Positions 17,009 to 27,447 are shown, counted from the first letter of the stretch. The stretch is 64,000 nucleotides of DNA from Bacillus sp. OK048 (GCF_900103525.1 NZ_FNHN01000001.1:436958-500957); one strand, 5' to 3'. Numbers and translations: made by a program. The notes: a model not told the origin generated them from the letters alone.

Positions 17009-18088
17009 TTAAGCTTCTCCCTTCTTGCCAACAGGTCCATCTACATCATTTGCATTTGAACGAGTCTTACGGAATTTATTTAATAAACGGTGAATCAATA
17101 CGCTTGTTGCAGCAAAATAGATTATAATTGCGATTATTGTATTGGCAAGTTCAGGTGGAATCTCAATCATCGCATTCATAAAGCCAGTGCCTGAATAGAG
17201 AATACCAAATAAAATGGCTGCAAAGAATACCCCTACTGGAGAATTTGCACCAAGTAATGCTACTGCAATTCCGTCAAAGCCCTGTGAAGGTAAAATACCG
17301 ATTTGCATGCTGGAAGCATTCCCCGTGTATAAAGCTACCCCTCCAAGACCTGCGAGGGCACCTGAAATTAGCATAGATAAGATAATATTGCGATTAACTT
17401 TCATACCTGCATATTCTGCTGCATGGCGATTAAAACCAACAGCTTTTAATTCAAATCCCAAGGTTGTCTTATTAATGATAAATGCCACAATAATTACTGT
17501 AATTACCGCAAAGAAGAGACCTAAGTTTATATACGAACCCTGAAACATTTCAGTTAACCAAGGTGTTCTTAGCGTATTTCCTTCTGCAAGCTTTCGTGAT
17601 TCCGTTTCTAAGAATTCACCTTTAAAATAACCTGGAACGATATAATAAACGGTCCAATAAGCAATCCAGTTCATCATAATCGTTGCTACTACCTCATGCA
17701 CATTAAATCTAGCTTTTAATAAACCTGGAATAAATGCCCAAAGTCCTCCTCCAATAATACCAGCAAGTACCATTAAAAGAATTAAAATCGGTCTTGAAAA
17801 ATCAAACGTTAAACCAACTGCAGTGGCAGCAAGGCCACCAATCAGCATTTGTCCTGCTACACCGATATTGAATAGACCAGTACGAAAAGCAAAAGCTACA
17901 GCAAGTCCAGTAAAAACTAAAGGTGTTGCAGTTGCTAATGTATCACCTAGCCGTGAGATATTCCTTAATGCGCCTTGGAATAAATAAGTGTAACCTTCAA
18001 TAGGGTTTGCCCCTATAAAGAGCATTAACAAGCCCCCTGCTATTAGACCTAAAACAATTGAAATTAATGATACGATGGTGTTTCTCAT
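17009..18088 (-). CDS. nupP: Nucleoside ABC transporter permease, NupP-like
   Basis: This is the first membrane subunit, 359 aa, with about nine hydrophobic segments. It has GLFNIGVAGQMLIGGLAATAV and the cytoplasmic coupling loop GFELKAVGFNRHAAEYAGM. The basic, soluble C-terminal tail (after LNKFRKTRS) is short. Its ATG overlaps the nupO stop by 4 bases (ATGA), so translation is coupled. It is homologous to B. subtilis YufP and to BmpC-type permeases. Nucleoside import is the usual role of the family; some members transport autoinducers or other purine compounds. Confidence 0.88.
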   Translation of the reverse strand: MRNTIVSLISIVLGLIAGGLLMLFIGANPIEGYTYLFQGALRNISRLGDTLATATPLVFTGLAVAFAFRTGLFNIGVAGQMLIGGLAATAVGLTFDFSRPILILLMVLAGIIGGGLWAFIPGLLKARFNVHEVVATIMMNWIAYWTVYYIVPGYFKGEFLETESRKLAEGNTLRTPWLTEMFQGSYINLGLFFAVITVIIVAFIINKTTLGFELKAVGFNRHAAEYAGMKVNRNIILSMLISGALAGLGGVALYTGNASSMQIGILPSQGFDGIAVALLGANSPVGVFFAAILFGILYSGTGFMNAMIEIPPELANTIIAIIIYFAATSVLIHRLLNKFRKTRSNANDVDGPVGKKGEA

Positions 18089-19608
18089 ACGCTTCTCTCC
18101 TTATTCACTCCAGCCATCATCAGCCCTACCTCATTTTCATTCGTTTCAGAAGCATTAACTGTTCCAATGAGTTCTCCATTGTTAACAATGGCAATTCGGT
18201 CTGATAGCTGCAGAATCTCATCAAGCTCTAAAGAGACTAAAAGAACGGCTTTTCCTTTATCACGATGCTCGATCAATCTTTTGTGGATATATTCAATGGA
18301 ACCTACATCCAAACCACGTGTAGGCTGCACAGCAATGAGCAAATCTGGATCTAATTCCATTTCTCTCCCGATAATTGCCTTTTGCTGGTTACCGCCAGAA
18401 AGCGTCCTAGCAATGGATACCCCACCTTCTCCTGAACGAACATCGAAGTTTTCTAGGATTTTTTTAGCATAGTTCTTAATTGCAGCGCCATTCATTAGGC
18501 CATAATTTGCGAATGGCTTTTTATTATAAACTTCTAAAACCATGTTGTTTTCTAACGTATAATCAAGAACTAGTCCTCTTTTTTGCCTGTCTTCAGGAAT
18601 ATGGCCAATACCACTTTCAATTCTTTCACGAATTGGAATTTGAGTTACTTCTTTTTCATTTAATAGTATCTTTCCCGATTCCACTTTACGAAGACCTGTA
18701 ATCGCTTCCACAAGCTCTGATTGACCGTTACCTTCTACTCCAGCAATACCGACTATTTCTCCTTTTCTAACTTCAATAGAGAAATTCTTAAGTCCCATTA
18801 CTTTCCTGTTGTTCTTAACTGAAACAGAATCTATTTGAAGTACAACATCACCAGGTGTACTAGCTTTCTTATCCACTTTAAAGTTAACTTCACGGCCAAC
18901 CATCATTTCTGCCATTTGTGCTTCGCTTGTTTCCTTTACGTTAACCGTTCCAATTCCTTTTCCACGTCGAATAACAGTACAACGATCTGCTACGGCTTTA
19001 ATTTCCTTTAATTTATGTGTAATAATAATAATCGATTTTCCTTCATTAATAAGGTTTCGCATGATTTTCATTAGTTCTTCTATTTCATTTGGGGTTAAAA
19101 CCGCAGTTGGTTCATCAAAAATAAGAACCTCGGCTTCACGATAAAGCATTTTCATTATTTCTACTCTTTGCTGCATTCCTACAGAAATATCTTCAATTCT
19201 TGCATGTGGATCAACGTTTAAACCATAATGCTTAGACAATTCAGAAATTCTTTTTGCAGCCTTATCAATATCTAAAACTATCCCTTTTAACGGCTCACTG
19301 CCAAGAATAATATTTTCAGTTACTGTAAAATTTTCAACTAATTTAAAATGCTGATGAACCATACCAATACCGAGATTATTGGCAACATTAGGATTGGTAA
19401 TTTTCACTTCCTTCTCCCGGATTTTAATGATCCCTTGTTCAGGTTGGTACATACCGAACAATACGCCCATTAATGTTGATTTACCGGCACCGTTTTCACC
19501 TAATAGGGCATGTATCTCCCCTTTTTTTAATGTTAGGGTAATATTATCATTTGCTACAATACCAGGAAACTCTTTCCTTATATTGAGCATTTCAACCACA
19601 TAACTCAT
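18085..19608 (-). CDS. nupO: Nucleoside ABC transporter ATP-binding protein, NupO-like
   Basis: This is a double ABC ATPase of 507 aa that powers nucleoside import. Domain 1 has a canonical Walker A (GENGAGKST), signature SVGMQQR and Walker B VLIFDEPTA. In domain 2 the Walker A is the family-typical variant GVEGNGQS, and the signature is LSGGNQQK. The ATG at 19608 is preferred to an in-frame GTG four codons earlier because AAGGTG is correctly spaced for it and B. subtilis YufO starts at the same point. A hairpin terminator between bmp and this gene suggests the lipoprotein is made in excess. Confidence 0.9.
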   Translation of the reverse strand: MSYVVEMLNIRKEFPGIVANDNITLTLKKGEIHALLGENGAGKSTLMGVLFGMYQPEQGIIKIREKEVKITNPNVANNLGIGMVHQHFKLVENFTVTENIILGSEPLKGIVLDIDKAAKRISELSKHYGLNVDPHARIEDISVGMQQRVEIMKMLYREAEVLIFDEPTAVLTPNEIEELMKIMRNLINEGKSIIIITHKLKEIKAVADRCTVIRRGKGIGTVNVKETSEAQMAEMMVGREVNFKVDKKASTPGDVVLQIDSVSVKNNRKVMGLKNFSIEVRKGEIVGIAGVEGNGQSELVEAITGLRKVESGKILLNEKEVTQIPIRERIESGIGHIPEDRQKRGLVLDYTLENNMVLEVYNKKPFANYGLMNGAAIKNYAKKILENFDVRSGEGGVSIARTLSGGNQQKAIIGREMELDPDLLIAVQPTRGLDVGSIEYIHKRLIEHRDKGKAVLLVSLELDEILQLSDRIAIVNNGELIGTVNASETNENEVGLMMAGVNKERSV

Positions 19609-19735
19609 AGTAGCACTCACCTTTTTATTTAGACTCGAAATTCTTTGAAAATAGGGAGTCCCCTATTGCAACAAGGATTTTGAAAAGTTTTTTTACCAAA
19701 CGCTATCTATTAAACCACTATTGCCACATAACGTA

Positions 19736-19769
19736 CATAAAAGAGACGGGAAAGTGCCGTCTCTTTTAT
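19736..19769 (-). terminator. Hairpin terminator between bmp and nupO
   Basis: An 11-bp perfect stem, AAAAGAGACGG with its complement, lies just after the bmp stop and ends in TTTTATG. Its position inside the transporter operon suggests partial termination. Confidence 0.75.
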
Positions 19770-19775
19770 AATCTT

Positions 19776-20876
19776 TTACTTGAATAAGCTGCCTTGCACA
19801 TCTGAAACTTTAATATCTCCAGACTTAATCTTTTCATATACCTCTTTTGCTTTAGCAACTGTATCATCAGTTAAGTTTGGATTTTTTTCTGGCAGTCCAA
19901 TACCGTCGTTTTTAGCATCATACGTTAATGTTTTGCCGCCAGGGAAAGTTCCATCTAACTCTTGTTTGATCAAGTCAAATGTTACAACATCCAATTTTTT
20001 CATTGCTGAAGTTAAGATAGCGGATTTTTCACCCTCATAAATTCCATCCGCATATTGGTCTGAGTCAACACCAACGATCCAAATATTGTCTCCAGCTTTC
20101 TTACGAGTTTTTGATTCATTGATAGCACCTACACCAACACCACCTGCAGCAGCGAAGATAACATCTACTCCACGGTCATACATTTGTGCAGCAATTTGTC
20201 CACCAGCAGCTACGTTATCAAAGGAACCTTGGTAAACTACGTTCTCAGCTTTGATGTTTAATTTTGTACCTAAGTTGTCATTAGCGTATTTAACACCTTG
20301 TTGGAAGCCCCAGTTAAACTTTTGAACAGCTGGAATTTCCATACCACCGATAAAGCCTGCATCGCCTTCTTTTACTTCAAGAGCAGCAGCTACACCTGCT
20401 AAGAAGCCTGATTCATGTTCAGCAAAGAAAACTGCTACAGTGTTTTCTTTAACAACTGGTTTGAAGTCACCAGAATGTGGGTTTCCATCAAGAATGATGA
20501 ATTTTGCATCTTTATATTTATCTTGTGCGTGGAATACCGCAGTTTCGAATTTGAATCCAGGTAATACGATAAACTTGTATCCGGCATCATATAAATTGCC
20601 CATTTCCTTCAGGTATTCTGCCTCTGTAGTACCAGCTGGCTTAAGATATTTTGATTGAATCCCTAAATCTTTTTCAGCTTGTTTAATACCTTCCCAAGTA
20701 CCTTGGTTAAATGATTTATCATCAATTGTACCAGCATCAGTAACCATACCAATTTTAACTGCTTTTTTACCGTTATCCTTACTACCATTATCCTTGTCAC
20801 CGCCACCACAAGCACCAAGTATCGTGCCTGCTGCCAATATCAATGACATAGCCAAGCCAAATTTACTTTTTTTCAA
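19776..20876 (-). CDS. bmp: BMP family nucleoside-binding lipoprotein
   Basis: This is the substrate-binding lipoprotein of the importer, 366 aa. The N-terminus is a lipoprotein signal with lipobox ILGAC and the lipidated cysteine at residue 23, followed by a glycine- and aspartate-rich linker. The Bmp (PnrA-like) core includes KIGMVTDAGTIDDKSFNQ, the typical ligand pocket start. The frame can be extended 24 codons upstream, but a TTG at 20876, 9 nt after GGGGG, directly precedes a basic signal-peptide start. It is homologous to B. subtilis NupN (YufN). It follows the GntR gene by 87 bp and is the first transporter gene. Confidence 0.9.
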   Translation of the reverse strand: MKKSKFGLAMSLILAAGTILGACGGGDKDNGSKDNGKKAVKIGMVTDAGTIDDKSFNQGTWEGIKQAEKDLGIQSKYLKPAGTTEAEYLKEMGNLYDAGYKFIVLPGFKFETAVFHAQDKYKDAKFIILDGNPHSGDFKPVVKENTVAVFFAEHESGFLAGVAAALEVKEGDAGFIGGMEIPAVQKFNWGFQQGVKYANDNLGTKLNIKAENVVYQGSFDNVAAGGQIAAQMYDRGVDVIFAAAGGVGVGAINESKTRKKAGDNIWIVGVDSDQYADGIYEGEKSAILTSAMKKLDVVTFDLIKQELDGTFPGGKTLTYDAKNDGIGLPEKNPNLTDDTVAKAKEVYEKIKSGDIKVSDVQGSLFK

Positions 20877-20963
20877 GGCAATTGACCCCCTATATTTTTT
20901 TGTTTGATTAAGTAGGATATTTAAGTAACAGCGTGTTTGCGTTTTCAAAAACTATAAAAAAAA

Positions 20964-21689
20964 TTAGAATCTTTTTCTCAGGACTCGAAAACTAAATTTA
21001 TCTGCCTTAAAATAGTTTACCGAAAACAGGACAGGCTCATCCATTTCATCGAAATGCATTTGCTTTAAAACAAGCAAAGCAGTTTCTGGTTCACATTCTA
21101 GAATGGGGGAAATCTTTTCATGGTAACCAATGGGTTCAATTTGTGCAATCGCGTATGTAATTTTACGGTTTGCCTCTTCTTCCAGAATCGAGAAGATTGA
21201 TTCCTCTCCATGTGAAAAAGTTTCTGGCAAGATTTTTTCAGGTACTTTGTCGATGCAGTATACAACTGGTTCCCCGTTTGCAGTTCTAACCCGTTCCATG
21301 ATTACAATTTCCTCATTTACAGAACATGAGAAACGACGACTATCCTCTTCCGTTGCTCCAATTGTTGACGAACTTAAAAAGATGGTGCCTGGTTTCATAC
21401 CTGCTTGAAATATCATGTCAGTAACGCTATTAAGTTGTTCAATCCCTGTGGTAAACAGCGGTTTTGCGTTAACAAACGTGCCAACACCATGTCGACGAAT
21501 GATAACATTGTCCTCTTCAAGAATACGCAATGCTTCTCGAAGTGTTGCTCTGCTTACTCCAAGTTGTTTTGCAAGATCGAATTCAGAGGGTAATTTTTCT
21601 TTTTCTTTATAGACTCCTTGTTCAATATCTTGCTTTAACCGATCAATAACTTGTAGGTATAAAGGTCGGTTATCTAGCTTAATAGACAT
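20964..21689 (-). CDS. GntR family (HutC/UTRA type) transcriptional regulator
   Basis: This is a 241-aa regulator. Residues ~5-75 form a winged helix-turn-helix ([32 protein letters not shown]), and ~90-235 form a UTRA effector-binding domain. The ATG follows GGAGGTACC. In B. subtilis the GntR gene ymfC occupies the same place downstream of spoIIIE, so this is probably its orthologue. A perfect 16-bp palindrome sits in its own leader and could be its operator. Adjacency to a nucleoside importer suggests, but does not prove, that it controls nucleoside uptake. The effector is unknown. Confidence 0.85.
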   Translation of the reverse strand: MSIKLDNRPLYLQVIDRLKQDIEQGVYKEKEKLPSEFDLAKQLGVSRATLREALRILEEDNVIIRRHGVGTFVNAKPLFTTGIEQLNSVTDMIFQAGMKPGTIFLSSSTIGATEEDSRRFSCSVNEEIVIMERVRTANGEPVVYCIDKVPEKILPETFSHGEESIFSILEEEANRKITYAIAQIEPIGYHEKISPILECEPETALLVLKQMHFDEMDEPVLFSVNYFKADKFSFRVLRKRF

Positions 21690-21716
21690 GCAGGTACCTC
21701 CAGCTTTTTCCTAAGT

Positions 21717-21732
21717 CATCAGACATCTGATG
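21717..21732. promoter_or_regulatory. Perfect palindrome, candidate operator of the GntR regulator
   Basis: CATCAGACATCTGATG has 7-bp arms around a CA centre and lies ~28 bp upstream of the regulator ATG. A TATACA hexamer lies immediately upstream of it on the minus strand. This is where an autorepressor site would be expected. No second copy was found before bmp. Confidence 0.45.
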
Positions 21733-21907
21733 TATAATCATTCCTACTAATCGAAAATAATATAACATTTTTTTAGTGATAAGGAAATAGAAATTCAAAA
21801 TTTTGTCGAAAAAAGCAGACTTGCAAAAATTTCTCTACCATGTTTTGGCATTTTAATTTTTATATCTGTTATAATATATACTTGTCTTCGATATTTAGAA
21901 TTAATCA

Positions 21908-21936
21908 TAAAAAAAGAGCCTGTCGACTCTTTTCCT
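21908..21936 (-). terminator. Intrinsic terminator after spoIIIE
   Basis: A stem AAAAGAG/CTCTTTT with a short GC-containing loop is followed by TTTTTTTATG on the minus strand, right after the spoIIIE stop. Confidence 0.75.
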
Positions 21937-24288
21937 TTAGTTTACCTCTTCGTTGGGCTTGGATTGCAGTACTGTTCTAGGTTTACTTCCTTCGTAGGCA
22001 CCAACAATTCCACGTGCCTCCATTTCGTCAATTAAACGCGCCGCTCTAGTGTATCCAATTCGAAAACGCCGCTGCAGCATTGAAACCGATGCGGTTTGCA
22101 TTTCAATTACGAGGTCTACTGCATCTGCATATAAATCATCATCAACCTCGCTCATTGATTCTGGTGTATCATCTGGAATCATCTCTTCTTGGTACTGTGC
22201 TTTTTGCTGACCAATTACAAAATTAACCGTATCCTCAACTTCATCATCTGATAAAAATGCACCTTGTACACGAACCGGTTTAGAGGCACCAGCTGGTAAA
22301 AATAGCATATCTCCTCTGCCAAGCAGTTTCTCTGCCCCACCCATATCCAAAATTGTTCTTGAATCCGTCGCACTTGAAACTGCAAAAGCAATTCTAGAAG
22401 GAATATTGGCTTTGATTACACCCGTTATTACATCAACGGATGGGCGCTGGGTGGCAATAATTAAGTGAATCCCTGCTGCTCGGGCCATTTGTGCTAGTCT
22501 AGTAATCGAATCCTCTACATCAGAAGAGGCTACCATCATTAGATCCGCAAGCTCATCTACGATTACTACTATATATGGTAAAAGTGGCTGCTTGTCATTT
22601 TCTTCGATATTATGCCTTCTAATATGATCATTATATCCTTCAATGTTGCGAGTACCAGTGTGTGAAAACAAATCATAACGTCTTTCCATTTCACTTACGA
22701 CCTTTTTCAATGCTTGCGATGCCTTTTTAGGTTCTGTTACTACAGGTGCTAATAAATGAGGTACTCCATTATAGACATTCAACTCAACCATTTTCGGGTC
22801 AATCATCATTAATTTTACTTCATGCGGCTTTGCCCGCATTAAAATACTGGTAATAATCCCATTAATACATACACTTTTACCGCTTCCTGTTGCTCCAGCT
22901 ACTAGCAGATGGGGCATTTTATTTAATTCAGCTAGTACTGCCTCACCAGTTATATCCCTGCCAAGACCAATCAAAAGTTTTGCCTCTGGCTTATTATTTT
23001 GGGTCGCTTCTAGTACCTCTCTTAAGGAAACTATAGCAACCTCAGAATTTGGTACTTCGATCCCAATGGCGGACTTTCCTGGGATTGGCGCTTCAATTCG
23101 AATATCTTTAGCAGCAAGTGCTAATGCTAAGTCATCACTTAAACTAACAATTTTACTAACCTTCACCCCAACATCTGGATGAACCTCATACTTGGTTACA
23201 GCTGGCCCTAGATGTACTTGGGTCACACGAGCCTTGACGCCAAAGCTTTGAAACGTCCGTTCTAGTTTAGCAGCATTGGCATGAATTAATTCGTATTCTC
23301 CACTCTGGTCTGTTTTTTTTGGAAGCTTCAGAAGTCTTAAAGGCGGTAACTCATAAGCCACATTTTCTACCTCTGTAAAAGTAATCGGTGGAGTGGGTTC
23401 TTCTTCTTCCATTTTTGGTTCATTTGTTTTATTTTTTGAATCGTCTTTCCTTCGTCTTGCTTTCGGCGGCTCCTCTTCTTGATAAGCACGGTCAGCAAAA
23501 CTTGAGATAAGTGGTTCGGGTGTCACGATTTCATCCTGTTGATTCTGTAATGGTGTAATAATTTCGGGATGATGTATAGAAGCTGCACGGTTTTCACGTT
23601 CGCGCTGTTGCTGGACTCTTTTTTCTTCACGCCGTTCTTGTTTTTTCTGTTTCCATTCTTCCATATCTAATTGAAAAGCGCTCCATTGTCCTTTTGAAAA
23701 ATCAGCGATGGTAATACCTACTTTTGCAATAAATTCCCCAAATGATTTACCTGTCAATAAAATAAACCCTATCAAAATAAAGATAAAGGCAATAATCTTC
23801 GTACCAGTTTCAGCAAATAAATAATGAAACATCGCAAAAAGTACTGCACCTATTATTCCTCCGCCAAGGTCGATTGTGCTCGTTTCTCCTTTAACTTCCA
23901 TCATGAAAATTTCCCATGTGTTGCTGATAACACTAGGGTTATTAAAATTGCCATCCTTTGTTAGTAAATGAAATAAAGTTACATGGCTTAAGAGGAGAAT
24001 GGCTGAAACAATAAAGTATGTACCAGTTAATTTAATATGAAAGAAAAAAGGCATGGTTCGTTTCCACATTAAATACACACTCAAAATTACTAATCCTATC
24101 AAGCTTAGCATGTACCATTCACCCATCCAAAATCGGAAAAATAATACTAATGCTTCACCCACCGCTCCTAATTTTGCTATCGTTATAATTGACAATGCTA
24201 ATAAAACTAGCGCGGATAGTTCATATTTAAGCGTTTCTTTTAAATGATTATCTCTTTTCTTTGCTGATCTTCTCTTTCTTTTAGCCAT
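21937..24288 (-). CDS. spoIIIE: DNA translocase SpoIIIE/FtsK
   Basis: SpoIIIE pumps the chromosome into the forespore through the sporulation septum and clears trapped DNA in vegetative cells. The 783-aa protein has a basic N-terminus ([11 protein letters not shown]), four membrane helices within ~20-185, a charged linker to ~310, then the FtsK motor with Walker A GATGSGKS and Walker [13 protein letters not shown]. The C-terminal gamma domain ends in [20 protein letters not shown], which reads the orienting SRS sequences. The ATG at 24288 follows AGGTGAT; a GTG three codons upstream is not needed. It lies downstream of ylzJ, as in B. subtilis. Confidence 0.96.
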   Translation of the reverse strand: MAKRKRRSAKKRDNHLKETLKYELSALVLLALSIITIAKLGAVGEALVLFFRFWMGEWYMLSLIGLVILSVYLMWKRTMPFFFHIKLTGTYFIVSAILLLSHVTLFHLLTKDGNFNNPSVISNTWEIFMMEVKGETSTIDLGGGIIGAVLFAMFHYLFAETGTKIIAFIFILIGFILLTGKSFGEFIAKVGITIADFSKGQWSAFQLDMEEWKQKKQERREEKRVQQQRERENRAASIHHPEIITPLQNQQDEIVTPEPLISSFADRAYQEEEPPKARRRKDDSKNKTNEPKMEEEEPTPPITFTEVENVAYELPPLRLLKLPKKTDQSGEYELIHANAAKLERTFQSFGVKARVTQVHLGPAVTKYEVHPDVGVKVSKIVSLSDDLALALAAKDIRIEAPIPGKSAIGIEVPNSEVAIVSLREVLEATQNNKPEAKLLIGLGRDITGEAVLAELNKMPHLLVAGATGSGKSVCINGIITSILMRAKPHEVKLMMIDPKMVELNVYNGVPHLLAPVVTEPKKASQALKKVVSEMERRYDLFSHTGTRNIEGYNDHIRRHNIEENDKQPLLPYIVVIVDELADLMMVASSDVEDSITRLAQMARAAGIHLIIATQRPSVDVITGVIKANIPSRIAFAVSSATDSRTILDMGGAEKLLGRGDMLFLPAGASKPVRVQGAFLSDDEVEDTVNFVIGQQKAQYQEEMIPDDTPESMSEVDDDLYADAVDLVIEMQTASVSMLQRRFRIGYTRAARLIDEMEARGIVGAYEGSKPRTVLQSKPNEEVN

Positions 24289-24386
24289 AAAAATCACCTA
24301 TCTATAAAAGTCTAGTACTAGCATTATCATCCTTTTGCTATATCAATCATTGATATAATGCTATAGCAAAAATACCCACAAAAGGA

Positions 24387-24412
24387 ATAAAGCAGCCTTA
24401 ATGGCTGCTTAA
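24387..24412 (-). terminator. Hairpin terminator after ylzJ
   Basis: A stem AAGCAGCC/GGCTGCTT with a 5-nt loop lies ~30 bp after the ylzJ stop. The following TTATTCCTTTTG is a weak T-run, so read-through into spoIIIE is possible. Confidence 0.6.
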
Positions 24413-24441
24413 GCTTCGTAACCTGATTATACCATAATATC

Positions 24442-24681
24442 TTAAAAGTTTGCGGACAATCCTTGAATGCTTGCACAAGATATTTTAGCACCTGGACATA
24501 TCCGCTCGTCAAGATAATGCTGTGGGTCAGTGCTTAAAATACGTACTACTTGCACATTTTGTGGATCCATTTGTTCCACTATTAATGATACTCCCTGGTA
24601 GGTTACCGTTTGTTGTTTAGTAAAGGATTCTGCTTCTGCCGGAAAAATAAATTCCTGAGGCATCGTTGTATAAAGGATCAT
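24442..24681 (-). CDS. ylzJ: YlzJ-like protein
   Basis: This is a small protein of 79 aa that resembles the YlzJ family found between tepA and spoIIIE in bacilli. It has no signal peptide or membrane helix. A hydrophobic, possibly beta-rich stretch ([29 protein letters not shown]) makes up most of it. Its ATG overlaps the tepA stop by 4 bases and follows GAGGGG inside tepA, so it is co-translated with tepA. Function is unknown. Confidence 0.8.
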   Translation of the reverse strand: MILYTTMPQEFIFPAEAESFTKQQTVTYQGVSLIVEQMDPQNVQVVRILSTDPQHYLDERICPGAKISCASIQGLSANF

Positions 24682-25430
24682 TGAATCAGCCCCTCATTTT
24701 CCACTTTTGACTGATCTATTAATTGGTTGAGTTTCTTCATAGCTTGACCGAGTCCGCCTACTTCATCAATTAATCCATATTCTACTGCATCAGGACCCAC
24801 TACGTTTGTTCCGATGTCACGGGTAAGATTTCCTTTCGCAAACATTAAATCTTTAAATTTCTCTTCAGAAATATTCGAGTGCTTCGTTACAAAATTGACC
24901 ACTCGATCCTGCATCTTGTCTAAATATTCAAAGGTTGCTGGTACACCAATTACTAGACCTGTTAATCGAATAGGATGAATGGTCATGGTTGCAGTTTCAG
25001 CAATAAAGGAGTGATCACATGAAACAGCAATTGGAACTCCAATGGAATGTCCGCCGCCTAAAACAATTGAAACAGTTGGTTTTGAAAGTGTAGCCAACAT
25101 TTCGGAAATGGCTAGTCCAGCCTCGACATCTCCTCCAACCGTATTTAAAATGATTAAAACTCCTTCTATTTTTGGATTTTGTTCGATTGCCACTAACTGT
25201 GGAATCAAATGTTCATATTTAGTAGTTTTATTTTGTGGAGGCAGTGCTAAATGTCCCTCAATTTGTCCGATTATCGTCAAGCAATGAATTTTTGAATCGG
25301 TGGAGAGTTGTGGCACATTTGTTTGACCGAGCTGCTGAATTTTTTCCATTAAAGACGAAGGCTTATCCTCTTTTGATGGTTCTTGCCCTTCTTGATTTCC
25401 CGTTTCACCTTTTTGTATATCCTTATTCAT
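24678..25430 (-). CDS. tepA: Translocation-enhancing protein TepA (ClpP-like protease)
   Basis: This is a cytosolic ClpP-fold serine protease of 250 aa, reported in B. subtilis to help protein export and spore protein turnover. The N-terminal ~45 residues are polar and low in complexity. The oxyanion segment [11 protein letters not shown], the nucleophile context [11 protein letters not shown] and the histidine in TMTIHPIRL are all present. The frame starts 7 codons earlier, but the ATG at 25430 follows AAGGGAG. It lies downstream of rnjB beyond a strong terminator and is coupled to ylzJ. The fold is certain; the in vivo substrate is not. Confidence 0.9.
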   Translation of the reverse strand: MNKDIQKGETGNQEGQEPSKEDKPSSLMEKIQQLGQTNVPQLSTDSKIHCLTIIGQIEGHLALPPQNKTTKYEHLIPQLVAIEQNPKIEGVLIILNTVGGDVEAGLAISEMLATLSKPTVSIVLGGGHSIGVPIAVSCDHSFIAETATMTIHPIRLTGLVIGVPATFEYLDKMQDRVVNFVTKHSNISEEKFKDLMFAKGNLTRDIGTNVVGPDAVEYGLIDEVGGLGQAMKKLNQLIDQSKVENEGLIQ

Positions 25431-25515
25431 CTTAAGTCTCCCTTCACGCATGATAACGTTAGTATTGACCTATGAGTTAATTTCATTCTTAGATAGTTAC
25501 AATTATGGAATCGAA

Positions 25516-25553
25516 TTAAAAACAGGCATTGGATTGTCCCAATGCCTGTTTCT
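25516..25553 (-). terminator. Intrinsic terminator after rnjB
   Basis: A 13-bp perfect stem, AAACAGGCATTGG with its complement, is followed by TTTTTAATTC on the minus strand, 7 bp after the rnjB stop. Confidence 0.9.
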
Positions 25554-25559
25554 TGTAAT

Positions 25560-27227
25560 TTATACTTCCATAATAATGGGAAGGATCATTGGTCTTCTCT
25601 TTGTTTTATCAAACAAAAACCGGTTTAATCCATCTCTAACGTCCTGCTTTAGGCTTGACCATTCAAAAGATTCCTTTGAGATGTTCCTTTGCACAATATC
25701 ATGCACTAATTTTGTTGATTCATCCATTAGTTTTTCCGATTCACGAACATAGACGAAACCGCGCGAGATAATTTCTGGACCAGCAGCTATTCTCTTATCT
25801 TGTCGTGTTAAGGTAACCACAACAATTAGGATTCCATCCTGCGACAATAGTCTTCTATCTCGTAAAACGATATTCCCCACGTCACCAACACCGATACCAT
25901 CTATTAAAACATTACCTGACGGAACCTTACCCGAGATACCTAACTTGCCATCTTTATATTCAACTACATCTCCACGATCAGCAATAATAATATTTTCATC
26001 TTTTATTCCACAATCAAGCGCTAATTTCCGGTGCGCTTTTAACATTCGATATTCACCATGGACTGGAATAATGTACTGTGGTTTCATTAAGTTGATCATA
26101 AACTTTAATTCTTCTTGACTGCCGTGACTGGAAACATGAACCGTTCTTTTTCCGGAAATAACATTCGCTCCGGCTCTAAACAGCATATCCACTGTTCTAG
26201 AAATTAATAATTCACTACCCCTAAGTGGTGACGCGGCGATTAATACTGTATCTCCTGGTTGGATATTTACATATTTACTAGATTGCTTTGCCATTTTTTG
26301 AAGCCCTTCAATCGGCTCCCCTTGACTTCCCGTCATTAAAACCAGGATTTCTCTATCTTCATAGTTATTGATCTCACTTACTGGGACGATTAGTTCTTCT
26401 TCCACTTCTAAGTAGCCTAAATCTAAAGCGATATGATAAATTCTTTCAAGGCTTTTACCCACTACTGCAACTTTACGGCCGTTATCCCTTGCTGCGTTAA
26501 ATATATGTTGAATTCTGTTAATATCAGACGCAAAGCAAGCTGCAATCATTCTTCCTTTTGAATTATATATTGCGGTTGATAGTTCTCGTTCAACAGTTGC
26601 CTCTGAAATAGTGTAACCAGGTTTTTCGGCTTCTGTACTGTCAGATAGTAAACACAGTACACCTTTATCTCCAATTGCCGCCATTTTCCCTATTTCTGGC
26701 TTATACAGCTTTGTGGCTGCCTGATCAAATTTAAAATCTCCTGTATAAACGATGATACCTTCTGATGTATGGATACATACACCTACTGAATCTGGAATAC
26801 TGTGATTTGTTCGAAAAAAGCTTACTTCAACAGCGTCCATTTGAATAATTGTGTCGGATGATACTTCAATAAAATTGGTGTTCCCGTAATATTCCTGTTC
26901 CTTTAGCTTTGCATTTGTAAGAGCTAAGGTAAGTCTTGTTCCATATACAGGTACATCCATTTGGCGAAGAAGATAAGAAAGAGCGCCGATATGATCTTCA
27001 TGACCATGCGTCAGGAAAACTGCCTTAACTCTTTCTTTGTTGTCTGTTAAATAGGTGATGTCAGGAATAACGATATCAATGCCAAGCATTTCATCCTCGG
27101 GGAACATTAACCCGGCATCGATGATGAATATATCTTTGTCCACTTCAACAAGATACATATTTTTTCCGATTTCTCCAACACCACCAAGTGTGATGATTTT
27201 TATGGAACTATTTGTTCTACTAATCAA
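25560..27227 (-). CDS. rnjB: Ribonuclease J (RNase J2 locus)
   Basis: This is a beta-CASP metallo-beta-lactamase RNase with 5'-3' exo- and endonuclease roles in mRNA decay, acting in J1/J2 complexes. Synteny (dapA-rnjB-tepA) marks it as the RNase J2 gene. Unlike B. subtilis J2, whose motif reads HGHDENIG, it has the full HGHEDHIG metal motif at residues 74-81 and YTGDFKFD further on. The C-terminus is KTKRRPMILPIIMEV. The open frame extends 21 codons upstream without a ribosome site, whereas TTG at 27227 lies 9 nt after AGGAGG and gives 555 aa, the family length. Whether it is J1-like in activity is unresolved. Confidence 0.9.
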   Translation of the reverse strand: MISRTNSSIKIITLGGVGEIGKNMYLVEVDKDIFIIDAGLMFPEDEMLGIDIVIPDITYLTDNKERVKAVFLTHGHEDHIGALSYLLRQMDVPVYGTRLTLALTNAKLKEQEYYGNTNFIEVSSDTIIQMDAVEVSFFRTNHSIPDSVGVCIHTSEGIIVYTGDFKFDQAATKLYKPEIGKMAAIGDKGVLCLLSDSTEAEKPGYTISEATVERELSTAIYNSKGRMIAACFASDINRIQHIFNAARDNGRKVAVVGKSLERIYHIALDLGYLEVEEELIVPVSEINNYEDREILVLMTGSQGEPIEGLQKMAKQSSKYVNIQPGDTVLIAASPLRGSELLISRTVDMLFRAGANVISGKRTVHVSSHGSQEELKFMINLMKPQYIIPVHGEYRMLKAHRKLALDCGIKDENIIIADRGDVVEYKDGKLGISGKVPSGNVLIDGIGVGDVGNIVLRDRRLLSQDGILIVVVTLTRQDKRIAAGPEIISRGFVYVRESEKLMDESTKLVHDIVQRNISKESFEWSSLKQDVRDGLNRFLFDKTKRRPMILPIIMEV

Positions 27228-27407
27228 TTTCCGTTTCCTCCTATGTTGATTGTCTAGCTCAAGCACCGATTCACTAGAGGTCTTCGACATTTCATTATTG
27301 CCCGATCGAAATCAGTTATGACTATTATACTTGATAGTTGAAAACCTTTACAACCATTTTCCAAAAGGAGGATATAGTATCAACATAATCACGTAACTTG
27401 GACCAAA

Positions 27408-27440
27408 CTAAAAATGCCAATCAATGGAACTCGATTGGCA
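27408..27440 (-). terminator. Intrinsic terminator after dapA
   Basis: An 8-bp stem TGCCAATC/GATTGGCA with a 10-nt loop is followed by TTTTTAG on the minus strand. It ends the asd-dapG-dapA unit. Confidence 0.82.
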
Positions 27441-27447
27441 CCTTTAA

